From Clostridiales bacterium (GTDB lineage Bacteria > Bacillota > Clostridia > Christensenellales > CAG-138), in contig CAKJYC010000006.1 in the NCBI GenBank assembly GCA_918244965.1, positions 36,987 through 100,986 on the forward strand: a stretch of DNA of 64,000 nucleotides, given 5' to 3'. The translations under genes were made by a program, and so were the position numbers. The notes below the pieces were generated by a model. The model was not told where the DNA came from, did not search any database, and saw only the letters and a program-made list of their open reading frames with translations. Below are positions 18,222 to 26,309 of the stretch, in pieces (within the stretch, counting starts at the first letter, position 1; every line of letters begins with the position of its first letter).

Positions 18222-18255
18222 CAGTATCAGAGAGAAGAATTCCTCCCTGATACTG
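18222..18255 (-). terminator. Hairpin between secreted gene A and lipoprotein A
   Basis: CAGTATCAG (18222-18230) pairs with CTGATACTG (18247-18255) in a 9-bp stem. It lies 13 bp past the stop of the 18269 gene, the same relative position as the 12258-12291 hairpin in module B. The U-run is weak. Confidence 0.55.
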
Positions 18256-18268
18256 CTTCATAATTGAA

Positions 18269-18715
18269 TTAATAGGTCCCAGTCATTACGCCTTCAACGT
18301 ACATAGTGCTTGACGAATAACCCTTATTAATCTTTAAACCATTAAACACTTTGAATTTAGCATTCGATGCAGAAGCACCGGATGAATTGACTGTGGGCAA
18401 TGCCATGATTCCCAAGTAGATTTTTTCACGAGTACCATATACTGTTCCATCCGTTCCGATTGGTTGAGCGTATCCATATACATGCCCATTTTCAGTAGGT
18501 GCAGAATAACTGCCGGTATTTGTGTAGGAGATTTCAGTGGTCGTGCAAAAAGAGAATGCGTCCCATCCGCTTCCTCCATTTGAAAGTGTTCCTGTCGTAT
18601 TAAAATTGTTTTTGCAACTTCCGGTAACGACGACTGCATCGGTCGCAGCAAACGACGGTGTAATGACTAACAATGTCATAATAGCCAGTACAATACTGAT
18701 GATTTTCTTTCTCAT
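18269..18715 (-). CDS. Small secreted protein, module A
   Basis: 148 aa from ATG 18715, which is preceded by AAAAGGAGAAAACTA; the longer frame to 18763 runs through the leader element. Signal peptide MRKKIISIVLAIMTLLVI with a cut after PSFA. The mature part is Ser/Thr/Gly-rich with two Cys and a predicted beta fold. No known domain. It resembles the 12305 and 18872 products in size, signal and composition but not closely in sequence. It is followed by a hairpin and a DUF6034-like lipoprotein. Confidence 0.65.
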   Translation of the reverse strand: MRKKIISIVLAIMTLLVITPSFAATDAVVVTGSCKNNFNTTGTLSNGGSGWDAFSFCTTTEISYTNTGSYSAPTENGHVYGYAQPIGTDGTVYGTREKIYLGIMALPTVNSSGASASNAKFKVFNGLKINKGYSSSTMYVEGVMTGTY

Positions 18716-18753
18716 TAGTTTTCTCCTTTTCCCCTTGTATAATTGTTCTCCCA

Positions 18754-18830
18754 ATGCTATCATATGATTAAGTCTTTACATGACAGCATCACAACAAAAG
18801 ATGCGAGTTCCCCAACTCACGCGTGTAAAG
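18754..18830 (-). promoter_or_regulatory. Conserved structured 5' leader, copy A
   Basis: Homolog of the 12779-12854 element. CTTTACA (transcribed strand, 18824-18830) pairs with TGTAAAG (18774-18780). ATGCTGTCA/TGATAGCAT (18781-18789 with 18754-18762) forms a 9-bp helix with one G-U whose loop holds the TGTAAAG arm. An inner hairpin GAGTT/AACTC lies at 18805-18818. The stretch TTGTGRTGCTRTCATGTAAAG is nearly identical in the two copies. Located 39 bp upstream of the secreted gene start. Confidence 0.5.
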
Positions 18831-18871
18831 GCTTTCTACGTGCCCATACGTTTTATCCTCCTTGTGATGAA

Positions 18872-19297
18872 TTAGCATGAAGATGATCTCGAACAAACGG
18901 TTGCAGATTCTACAAACTCATTATTCGAGTCATACACACTGACACATACCTTGCAACGATAGGTTCCGGATGCAAGACTGCTCTTGGTTTTTGTTAAACT
19001 TACCCCAAGATTTCCGGACCCAGTTGCAGACCAAGAAATAATGTTGCTCCAAGTGGAGCCGTTTAGCTTTTGGAGATAAACGGTCATGCTATAAGAATAT
19101 GAAGATTTACCGACTACAACACCATGGCAGGTTGCAGATGATCCTGAAATGCTGATATCAGAAGTAATTTGACGAATACCTTGATACTCTTCGATGATTG
19201 GATCCTCTACAGGGGTATCAAGTTCTTCTGCATAAGCAGGGGTGATGATAGAAATGAGAAGAATAACTGAGAATACAATAGAAACAAGTTTTTTCAT
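18872..19297 (-). CDS. Small secreted protein
   Basis: 141 aa. Signal peptide MKKLVSIVFSVILLISIITP with a cut after AYA. An acidic N-terminus (EELDTPVEDPIIEEY) is followed by a beta-rich Ser/Thr region with four Cys, ending in CSRSSSC. No known family. Its ribosome site (GGGAGG) is buried in a 14-bp hairpin. It is downstream of the sigma/anti-sigma pair and upstream of leader A, so it may belong to the sigma regulon. Confidence 0.65.
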   Translation of the reverse strand: MKKLVSIVFSVILLISIITPAYAEELDTPVEDPIIEEYQGIRQITSDISISGSSATCHGVVVGKSSYSYSMTVYLQKLNGSTWSNIISWSATGSGNLGVSLTKTKSSLASGTYRCKVCVSVYDSNNEFVESATVCSRSSSC

Positions 19298-19304
19298 AAA
19301 AATA

Positions 19305-19343
19305 CCTCCCGAATCGTTTCAATACATATAACGATTCGGGAGG
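19305..19343 (-). promoter_or_regulatory. 14-bp hairpin that contains a ribosome binding site
   Basis: CCTCCCGAATCGTT (19305-19318) and AACGATTCGGGAGG (19330-19343) are a perfect 14-bp inverted repeat with an 11-nt loop. On the transcribed (minus) strand the 3' arm ends in GGGAGG, seven bases before ATG 19297, and is followed by TATTTTT. It can act as terminator of the anti-sigma gene, as a switch that hides the ribosome site, or both. Confidence 0.7.
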
Positions 19344-19365
19344 TGGATGTGCGGCATGATACTGA

Positions 19366-20088
19366 TTATTTCTTTTTTATACTTTCAGCTATCTTCATGA
19401 TTTCGTCCTCGCTGACAGTTCCCCCTAAAACAAAGATATGATTATCATTAGACCAAGTGATAGTCGTCCAGTCTTTTTCAATGATAAGTAGGCCGGTTTC
19501 CCCATTGACTGGTACATATTTGATTTCTTCAGCATTTTCGGTATCAAGTTGAGCTACACCTGTTTCGGTCAAAACATGAAATAGAATATACTGTTCTTCT
19601 CCTTTCTGATAGGTTAGATCTTGCCCGATTTCGTTTTCTTCAGAGTACAGGATGAAACCGTCAGGAACATATCCTAATTCATAAAGAACCGGTTTTTCTG
19701 GCTCTAACTCTTGAATATTATCCAGTCCTACTTCAGCATATTTAGGCGTGATCGAAACCAGAAAAGCAGTTATTCGCGCTCTGACAGCTTCCGATGTCAT
19801 CATTGTCGTGAACATAATTACGATACAGGCAGCAATCGCGACAATCACTTTTTGAGCAACACGGGAGATACCTTTGAATTGATGATTCTTTTTTTGCTTC
19901 GTTTCTTTGGAGCGTTGCGTTTCGTCACCAAGTTCGCGTTCCAGCATCTTCTCAAGACGTCTGTAAGAAAGCTCGGGAACCGCATCTTTCGGATTATCCG
20001 ACCTTTGTTCGATTAACTGTTTACTCTGTTCCTCCGCATCACGCAAGACAACATCGCGGAACAACTTATCAATTTGCTTTTTCAACAT
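19366..20088 (-). CDS. Anti-sigma-like membrane protein (DUF4367 type)
   Basis: 240 aa from ATG 20088 (AGGAAAAAGG upstream; a GTG at 20103 is possible). A cytoplasmic charged N-terminus (about 1-80) precedes one membrane helix VIVAIAACIVIMFTTMM (about 81-98). The outer domain ends in ITWSNDNHIFVLGGTVSEDE, the typical DUF4367 strand set. The start overlaps the sigma gene's stop by 20 bp, so the pair is co-translated. By family it holds the ECF factor inactive until an envelope signal. Confidence 0.75.
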   Translation of the reverse strand: MLKKQIDKLFRDVVLRDAEEQSKQLIEQRSDNPKDAVPELSYRRLEKMLERELGDETQRSKETKQKKNHQFKGISRVAQKVIVAIAACIVIMFTTMMTSEAVRARITAFLVSITPKYAEVGLDNIQELEPEKPVLYELGYVPDGFILYSEENEIGQDLTYQKGEEQYILFHVLTETGVAQLDTENAEEIKYVPVNGETGLLIIEKDWTTITWSNDNHIFVLGGTVSEDEIMKIAESIKKK

Positions 20089-20647
20089 AGCCTTTTTCCT
20101 CACAAATCTGATAGACTGCCCGTCTGGCTCTTGTCAAGTTCTTGCGAACACTGCTTTCCTTGATACCAAGTAATTCCGCGATTTCTTTATCAGACATTTC
20201 AAGCAAATATTTATATCGCAGAATGTCTTTCAAACTCTCAGGAAGGAGCGAGAATGCTTCTTGTATCATATCAACATCAATGCGAAGCAAAGCGCGATCT
20301 TCAGTTGTTGCTCCGGCATCAGGATACTCAAAATGATAATCAGCATCGTCGATGCTTCCGGCGATATGATTGCTTTTTGTCTTTTGTTTCTTCATGTAGT
20401 CTATGCACTTCCTCTTGATACACATAACGACGAAGAAGGGCAAGACGCGGCATGGAACCCTGTAAACTTTATCAAGATTCCTGGCAAAGTAAACGAAAGT
20501 ATCCTGTATTGCATCTTCAACTGCGGCATCATCATGAAGCATGGACTTTGCTTTTTGACGCATCGCCTCGTAGTTGTCAATGTATAGGTTACTTAAAAAC
20601 TTGCGATCCGATTCATTCTCGATCATCGCGAGAATTAAAGGTATAAT
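20069..20647 (-). CDS. ECF-like RNA polymerase sigma factor
   Basis: Region 2 is at about 20-90 (DDAAVEDAIQDTFVYFARNLD) and region 4 at about 125-180 (LPESLKDILRYKYLLEMSDKEIAELLGIKESSVRKN). A good ribosome site GGAAGGTG lies six bases before an ATT codon (20645-20647) that opens the family-like start IPLILAMIE. I chose ATT. Alternatives are ATG 20671, which would put the ribosome site inside the gene, and ATG 20626, which has none. The downstream anti-sigma overlaps by 20 bp. It probably drives the neighbouring secreted-protein genes. Confidence 0.8.
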   Translation of the reverse strand: MIPLILAMIENESDRKFLSNLYIDNYEAMRQKAKSMLHDDAAVEDAIQDTFVYFARNLDKVYRVPCRVLPFFVVMCIKRKCIDYMKKQKTKSNHIAGSIDDADYHFEYPDAGATTEDRALLRIDVDMIQEAFSLLPESLKDILRYKYLLEMSDKEIAELLGIKESSVRKNLTRARRAVYQICEEKGYVEKAN

Positions 20648-20856
20648 ACAAATCACCTTCCTTATGAGCATAGTTTACTATTATTTATAAGTTTGTCAAT
20701 GAGGATAATTTGTGTACATCAACGGCATCAAATCATTTGATAATCCCTGCAGAAGATGCATCAGCATTTATCCGCTTTTTATTATTCAATTTCACAGTTA
20801 GCTTTGAAAATGTACTCTGTGAATTCGGCACATTAACTCTCCAGTGTTCTACTGAT

Positions 20857-21828
20857 CTATGCTTCAATGACATCTTTTGCAGATGCCTCATAGTATTGTT
20901 TCGTTAATTCTGACACAAGGAATTCGTCGTTCAGCAATTTAAGAAAAGCAATTTTAGATTTCTTTGTATCTAAACGTATCGTTTGACCATCATCGCTATA
21001 CTTGAATTTGTCATGTAGTGCTATATTGTTCTTTGAAAAATCAATGATAGTATTCCTTGGAATTCCCAGTTTGAAAACCGGAGAGCTCTTTGTAACTTTT
21101 GAGAGCTTTCTACAAAAAGATACATCATCCAATAAATCGTATAACACTTCTGTGTCCTCAATTAGTCCTTTTTTCTCTATCTCCTTAATTGATTCCGCTG
21201 CAGCTCCTGCGATTAACTGCGTAAAACCAAAACTGCGTTCTAGAGCTTTAAGATCAATAATAAATATATTGTTGCCAAGCCGTATCATTTGAAAATCTGC
21301 ATTTACTCGCAGAATATCCCCGCCGTCAATCTTTACAAATCGTTCAGCATCTTTCTTTATACCCAGCAGGAAACTATCCCTCTTAATCAATGCCACAGGG
21401 TAATGCTTTTTATATAATAATACGCCTTTGTCCATTGACCCGATGTACACCAAGAAGCCAAACAGATTTGTTAAGCTATCTGTTTTGAAGTTAAACTTTT
21501 CAATTGAATTGATTTGGTTAATATCAAATTGCGCAAACAATTCCATTTCATCCGGTAGCTCTTTATAATCATATAAGTATAACGTATTGACCTGTTCATC
21601 TGCAGTAGAAAGAGGACGAATTTCAAGATAATCGTTAGTTATGATTGTTTGAATAAGGGCTTTTTCGTATAAATCCTCCAATTCAGAAGCAGTCAATTGA
21701 CTGTCTAAATCTGCGAGTTTCAGATAGTATTGTCCCTCCTCTTTCATAACAAGCAGAAGTTCAAGAACAGGATTATCTGAAATTATTGCTAATAATTCCT
21801 CTTTGATTGTTTCAATATCTTTATTCAT
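20857..21828 (-). CDS. kwaB: Kiwa defence protein KwaB (DUF4868)
   Basis: 323 aa from ATG 21828 (AAAGGAGCAAACAC upstream; a frame extension to 21906 lies inside kwaA). The layout is that of DUF4868: an N-terminal all-alpha/beta portion, a central segment GVLLYKKHYPVALIKR / FVKIDGGDILRVNADFQMIRLGN, and a C-terminal region with KLGIPRNTIIDF. KwaB is the cytoplasmic DNA-binding effector of Kiwa, which with the membrane protein KwaA blocks phage replication. It overlaps kwaA by 8 bp (ATGAATAA). AT-rich cargo. Confidence 0.82.
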   Translation of the reverse strand: MNKDIETIKEELLAIISDNPVLELLLVMKEEGQYYLKLADLDSQLTASELEDLYEKALIQTIITNDYLEIRPLSTADEQVNTLYLYDYKELPDEMELFAQFDINQINSIEKFNFKTDSLTNLFGFLVYIGSMDKGVLLYKKHYPVALIKRDSFLLGIKKDAERFVKIDGGDILRVNADFQMIRLGNNIFIIDLKALERSFGFTQLIAGAAAESIKEIEKKGLIEDTEVLYDLLDDVSFCRKLSKVTKSSPVFKLGIPRNTIIDFSKNNIALHDKFKYSDDGQTIRLDTKKSKIAFLKLLNDEFLVSELTKQYYEASAKDVIEA

Positions 21829-22432
21829 GTGTTTGCTCCTTTCCTGCTTTTTTTGCCATCCAAACATGTTGATCAAGAGAACGCCATGCAATCGAATCTC
21901 CCGCATATAATCTGTCCCTTGTTATCAGGATGATCTCTCTAAGCTCAGGGTGGTTTGAAATAGTCACTCTATATAACCGATATCCCATAAGAGCCAGAGT
22001 GGGATTTCCATAATATAAATCCATTTTTACAAATATGCAGCCAATAACTATCAACAGTATTGCTAAAACAATAACAAAGCGTACTTCTGATAAGCTAAAG
22101 CTAATCAATGGAATAATGTAAGTAGTTAGAAAGGTTAGATATTCGTAGTTTTGGTTTTCTACGCTTTCAATTTTATAGGAGGCATGAACTGCTCCTCTCC
22201 ATTCGTAATCTAGTCTTTTACACATCAATAATCCAATAACTGATAGCAAAAGAGAGACAACAGCCAACCAATTTCTTTTGATAAGCTCTTTGAATCCAAT
22301 GAATGTTGCTTCTTTACTAAAAGAAATAGGAATATCAATAGTTATAAAGAAAATCAAAAGGAATAATAGCCATAAGGAAATAAAATAAAACCGTAGTTTA
22401 TACATTGTATTCCCTTTTCTTGAGTGCCCCAT
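21821..22432 (-). CDS. kwaA: Kiwa membrane protein KwaA
   Basis: 203 aa. Four hydrophobic segments (about 16-34, 49-68, 96-115, 117-135) match the four-helix topology of KwaA, and the following YYGNPTLALMGYRLY motif is characteristic. The C-terminal soluble tail (LREIILITRDRL...) lies in the cytoplasm. KwaA senses phage-caused envelope disturbance and works with KwaB. AAGGAGGTTTTT precedes ATG 22432; an inner ATG at 22405 also has AAGGGA upstream. Confidence 0.82.
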   Translation of the reverse strand: MGHSRKGNTMYKLRFYFISLWLLFLLIFFITIDIPISFSKEATFIGFKELIKRNWLAVVSLLLSVIGLLMCKRLDYEWRGAVHASYKIESVENQNYEYLTFLTTYIIPLISFSLSEVRFVIVLAILLIVIGCIFVKMDLYYGNPTLALMGYRLYRVTISNHPELREIILITRDRLYAGDSIAWRSLDQHVWMAKKAGKEQTHE

Positions 22433-22484
22433 AAAAACCTCCTTGTTGTCGATTAGTTACATATAATATAAACACCATACAGCT

Positions 22485-22497
22485 GAGGATTATCCTC
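22485..22497. promoter_or_regulatory. Dyad in the divergent kwaA / SMEK-NTPase promoter region
   Basis: GAGGAT-T-ATCCTC is a perfect 6-bp dyad with a one-base centre, about 55 bp upstream of kwaA. A TATATTATAT stretch suitable as a kwaA -10 lies between (22461-22471). Candidate operator for shared control of the two defence units in this 395-bp intergenic region. Confidence 0.35.
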
Positions 22498-22622
22498 TGA
22501 GAAAATAATATATTATTATAAAAAGATTTACAATGGATATAAAGTGTCTTTGAAGTGTTAATAACAATGAAAAGCAATGGGGAATTGATTTATGAACAAT
22601 AAACACAACAAGTTAATTGATT

Positions 22623-22805
22623 ATGGCTTTTAAATGGAGGTGGGATTTTGAACAATACTGGATAATTATCAAATATGCTTTATATGCTGAGAAGTTTCTC
22701 GAGAGTAATGGATGGTCCATTACTTATCTGCAAGGAGCCATTGACTATTTCGTTTTTTTGCAGAGGATTCTTTACTGTCGTTTTTTCTATTTTGATGATT
22801 TTTAA
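22623..22805 (+). CDS. Possible small protein upstream of the SMEK NTPase
   Basis: 60 aa, starting MAFKWRWDFEQYW and ending FFYFDDF; rich in Trp, Tyr and Phe, with a helical centre (IIIKYALYAEKFLESNGW). Its stop lies 22 bp before the start of the SMEK-NTPase gene on the same strand. The composition looks protein-like, but the ribosome site at ATG 22623 is weak and no homolog is recognised. It could equally be an untranslated leader. Kept as a low-confidence candidate companion gene. Confidence 0.35.
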   Translation: MAFKWRWDFEQYWIIIKYALYAEKFLESNGWSITYLQGAIDYFVFLQRILYCRFFYFDDF

Positions 22806-22827
22806 GATGTATTGTTGGAGGTGTAGT

Positions 22828-25800
22828 ATGTTTGCAGAAGAAACATTTGTAAAAGATTTTATATGGGGTATGAGCGTTCTTTCTGCATATTTTTCTTATA
22901 ATAACAAGGAAAATCTTCAGGACGTTAATATATTCGCTGAGTCTTTTGTTCGTGATTTGATGAACATTCTATTCGATAAAAAACTATGCCGTGCAGTTGA
23001 TCCTCGCAACGCAGGATATGATTTGATTGATATTGAATCAAAAATTGTTGTTCAAGTAACAAGTAATTGTAGACCTGAAAAAATCAACGAGACGTTAGGC
23101 CGCCTTGACAGATCCGTTGACAAACGAGCTCGGCTTCTTGATGAAAAACTGAAAAAAATAAATGAAGTTAATAAAGAACTGAAAGAACTAGAAGATAAAC
23201 AGAAAAACATTCGTATGAGGGGGGAAGTCTGGAAGGATTCAGTTGACAGATCACAAAATGAGGCGAATGCCAAGAGGGAAACCATTGTAAGAATACAAGA
23301 AGAGATCGAGAATTTAGCTCCAGATATTAGAGGCTTCACAGTTCTTTTTCTCTTTTTAAAAAAAGATGCAGATCCTGTAAAAAATGATAAGGGTCGCGGT
23401 TATAATAATTCACGTTACATTAATTTTTCGCAGTCAAATAGTATCTATTATATTGATGATTTGGTTAGACTTGTCAGCAATCTGTCCTTAAATGAGGATT
23501 GTACGAAGATTGATTCATTAATCAAATTTATGAATAAGCAAAAGACTATCTTTTGCCATCATAATAGATTATTCGAAGATAAAGTGGGTACAGTTATACG
23601 AGAATATGCAAATCATTTCGTTGCGCCACTGTTTCTGCATCAGTATGAAAAGAACACGGAAGTGACATTACAAAACACCTATATTGAGCCTAAGTTTAAT
23701 ATTGTTAAAGGATCTAAACCGGATTCTGACTCTATCGTTTCGCTGTTGGATAACTTTGTTTATGACAATAGAAAAGTAAGGTTGCTCTTTATCGACGGAG
23801 ATGCAGCTATAGGAAAAACATCATTAATGTCTTGGCTCTGTTATCACTATCAACAAGAAGATGCTGCTGGTAAATCTGTCTTTTTAAACAGAAGATTGGT
23901 AATCATCAGATTACGGGATATAACAATTAAAGGAGTAGACTCATTAGAAAACTGTAAATGCATTTTTGATTATCTTAATATTGAACCGGAGGAGTTTGAA
24001 GCTCGATATTCTTCCAGTATTATTGTGTTAGAAGGTGCTGATGAGTTGAGTTCATTTGGTTTTGATGATGGAATAACCATAGAACAATTCATTTCTGCTG
24101 CAGAAAAAGTTTTTTCAAATCACAAACTTGTTATAACCAGCAGACCGCATTTCATAAATACCGAGCGCTTCTGTTCTGCTTCTTCTCCGTTCGAATTTGA
24201 GCATGTTTGCATCAGTCATTTTTCATCTAAAGATCGTGAGGAGTGGATAAGAAGGTATAAGCGTCATGGAGGTGCAATAACACAAAGCACTGAAGAATAC
24301 ATAAAGAGCATTACTGATAATGATGCTGATGGAGTTGCAGATACGCCATTGGCATTGTATTTGTTATCTGCTTGTAAAGTAAGTGAAAAATTAAAAGACA
24401 ACAAATGGTCCTTATACTACGAAATCTTTCATAACGCAATCAAAAATACTACATATAATAATACGTTCCAGGGGGGTGAACATACTGCTTTTAGAAACCA
24501 AGATGTTGCCGAAAAAGTCTACGAGACTGTTGGCGCTATAGCTTTTTCTATGTATAAGCACTCGTATAAAGAGCAATACTTTGTAGATTCAAAGGAACTT
24601 AACTCTATTGCAAATGAAATCAGCACAGAGAAGATCAGTGCTGAGATTTTAAAAAAGACCTGTGTGTTGTATGCATATTGGAAGGAAAGTGAATCTAGGG
24701 GCATTCTTGAGTTTTACCACAACAATATTAGAGACTATTTTTTGTGTGAGTACATTTACAAGGTTTTTTCAGCAATAGATTTTTCTGATGATAAAGATAA
24801 CATTGCTGAACAACTTATTACAACCGGATGTAAGGTGTTTCAACACGAGGTGTTTGCCAAAAAAACGTGGGCACAGACTTTTATGTTTTTTTATTATCGG
24901 ATAAAAGCAGAAAAAGAAAACCCTCATAGTGGAAGTTTAGCCGAAATAAAAGTTGCAGATTATTTTCCGCACATCATTTTTAAACTATTCCAAGGGAATC
25001 AATTGTGGCGGTATGAGTATTCTACTACTTCCTATAATACAATAAAGGCAACTGCACTTAATTTTGCTTTATTTATTAAGGTATGGGCGATTGCCCTTTC
25101 ATCGGATGACAAGGTGATATCTTTTACTGATTCTGACCACGGATCTTTTTGGCGTGAAAAGGGCGTATTCACCGACTGGGTTGATTTGTATACAGATTCG
25201 ATAGAGATAGCGAACAATATTCACGTTTCATTAGGAAGCAACACAAGTTTCAGCAAAATGCAATTTAACAATTTATCTATGGATACAGCATGCTTTGAGA
25301 GAGTTAACATGGATAATTCCGCCTTTTTTAATGTGGATTTGAGTCACGCATCTTTTGGGTATTCTAAATTGAAAAAAGTTGATTTTTCACAGTCCTCGCT
25401 ATGTGGTAGTCGTGATAATCCAAAATCTGCACATTTTTGTCATGCAGAGTTAGTCGACGTATCATTTATAAAGGCAAAACTGAGCGGTGTTGACTTTTCA
25501 GAAGCAACTCTGGAGAGTGTCGATTTTTCAGGAGCAGACATCAAAAATACATCTTTTATTCATGCGTCAATAAGTAATGTGACTTGGCCGAATAGTAAAA
25601 ATGCGCTTAGTTCAACAGAGTTTAAACATACAAAGGTGTCTAAAACAAAAATAAAAAAGATGGATTTAACTCAAACACAGTTAAACGAAGCAGAGTTTAC
25701 TAATTGCATTTTTGAGGATGTTCTTTTTCCAGATTTAGTATGTGTCACGTTTAAAAATTGCAATTTGAAAAATTGTAGTTTCAAAGACACAACTAATTGT

Positions 25801-26055
25801 TGCTTCAAGGGCTCAACACTAACGGGTGATTTGAATTGGAGCTCCCACACATTAAAAAATGTAGAGTTCACAAATTCAAGTATTGAAAGTATTGTATTTA
25901 AGTTTTCTCGCTTGGAACAGGTCGTTTTTAATAGATGTTCAGTAAACGAAATACAACTCTATAATGCAAACCTATGCGCTAATTCATTCATGAGTATTAG
26001 AGCAACAAGAGCAAAACTCATGCAACCAAATACGGTACACATAAGTGAAGTGTGA
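22828..26055 (+). CDS. SMEK-domain STAND/NACHT-like NTPase with pentapeptide repeats
   Basis: 1075 aa from ATG 22828 (TTGGAGGTG upstream; the longer open frame has no good start). The N-terminal SMEK domain (about 1-90) has NIFAESFVRDLMNILF and DLIDIESKIVVQVTSN. A coiled coil (about 95-165) follows. The NTPase has Walker A IDGDAAIGKTS (about 327), Walker B IIVLEGADELSSFG (about 398) and sensor-like VITSRPHF (about 436). A helical region then leads to pentapeptide repeats (about 820-1065, A/C-x-[FL]-x-x units such as LSHASFGYSKLKKVDF). STAND NTPases with variable ends act as defence sensors. Divergent from kwaAB, so a candidate anti-phage gene. Confidence 0.75.
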   Translation: MFAEETFVKDFIWGMSVLSAYFSYNNKENLQDVNIFAESFVRDLMNILFDKKLCRAVDPRNAGYDLIDIESKIVVQVTSNCRPEKINETLGRLDRSVDKRARLLDEKLKKINEVNKELKELEDKQKNIRMRGEVWKDSVDRSQNEANAKRETIVRIQEEIENLAPDIRGFTVLFLFLKKDADPVKNDKGRGYNNSRYINFSQSNSIYYIDDLVRLVSNLSLNEDCTKIDSLIKFMNKQKTIFCHHNRLFEDKVGTVIREYANHFVAPLFLHQYEKNTEVTLQNTYIEPKFNIVKGSKPDSDSIVSLLDNFVYDNRKVRLLFIDGDAAIGKTSLMSWLCYHYQQEDAAGKSVFLNRRLVIIRLRDITIKGVDSLENCKCIFDYLNIEPEEFEARYSSSIIVLEGADELSSFGFDDGITIEQFISAAEKVFSNHKLVITSRPHFINTERFCSASSPFEFEHVCISHFSSKDREEWIRRYKRHGGAITQSTEEYIKSITDNDADGVADTPLALYLLSACKVSEKLKDNKWSLYYEIFHNAIKNTTYNNTFQGGEHTAFRNQDVAEKVYETVGAIAFSMYKHSYKEQYFVDSKELNSIANEISTEKISAEILKKTCVLYAYWKESESRGILEFYHNNIRDYFLCEYIYKVFSAIDFSDDKDNIAEQLITTGCKVFQHEVFAKKTWAQTFMFFYYRIKAEKENPHSGSLAEIKVADYFPHIIFKLFQGNQLWRYEYSTTSYNTIKATALNFALFIKVWAIALSSDDKVISFTDSDHGSFWREKGVFTDWVDLYTDSIEIANNIHVSLGSNTSFSKMQFNNLSMDTACFERVNMDNSAFFNVDLSHASFGYSKLKKVDFSQSSLCGSRDNPKSAHFCHAELVDVSFIKAKLSGVDFSEATLESVDFSGADIKNTSFIHASISNVTWPNSKNALSSTEFKHTKVSKTKIKKMDLTQTQLNEAEFTNCIFEDVLFPDLVCVTFKNCNLKNCSFKDTTNCCFKGSTLTGDLNWSSHTLKNVEFTNSSIESIVFKFSRLEQVVFNRCSVNEIQLYNANLCANSFMSIRATRAKLMQPNTVHISEV

Positions 26056-26269
26056 TATTGGGTAAAGGCAATGTAATTATGATAATAATGTTGATAAAAA
26101 CAATTTGTCAAATCAATAATAGCGAATAGGAACTTTCAGTGCATTGATGGTTAAAGGGCTTATGATCCTTTAGATGACCTGAAAACAGATTTGGTCAATG
26201 GCAGATATGGGCTTCATCCGAAATACTAATACAATAATAGGCAGAAATGAAGCAATTTAGCGCAAAATT

Positions 26270-26296
26270 CACCCCCAAGCGATATGCTTGAGGGTG
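26270..26296 (-). terminator. Terminator-like hairpin after the sortase gene
   Basis: CACCC-C-CAAGC (26270-26280) pairs with GCTTG-A-GGGTG (26286-26296), 10 pairs with one mismatch and a 5-nt loop. It lies 13 bp past the sortase stop, with AATTTT after it on the minus strand. Likely end of the long transfer operon. Confidence 0.6.
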
Positions 26297-26309
26297 ATTC
26301 TTAATTTGA

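Noticed and set aside
26056..26309. Possible gene remnant reading DPLDDLKTDLVNGRYGLHPKY
   Set aside because: Only about 23 codons, stop just upstream, no start; too short to name as a pseudogene.
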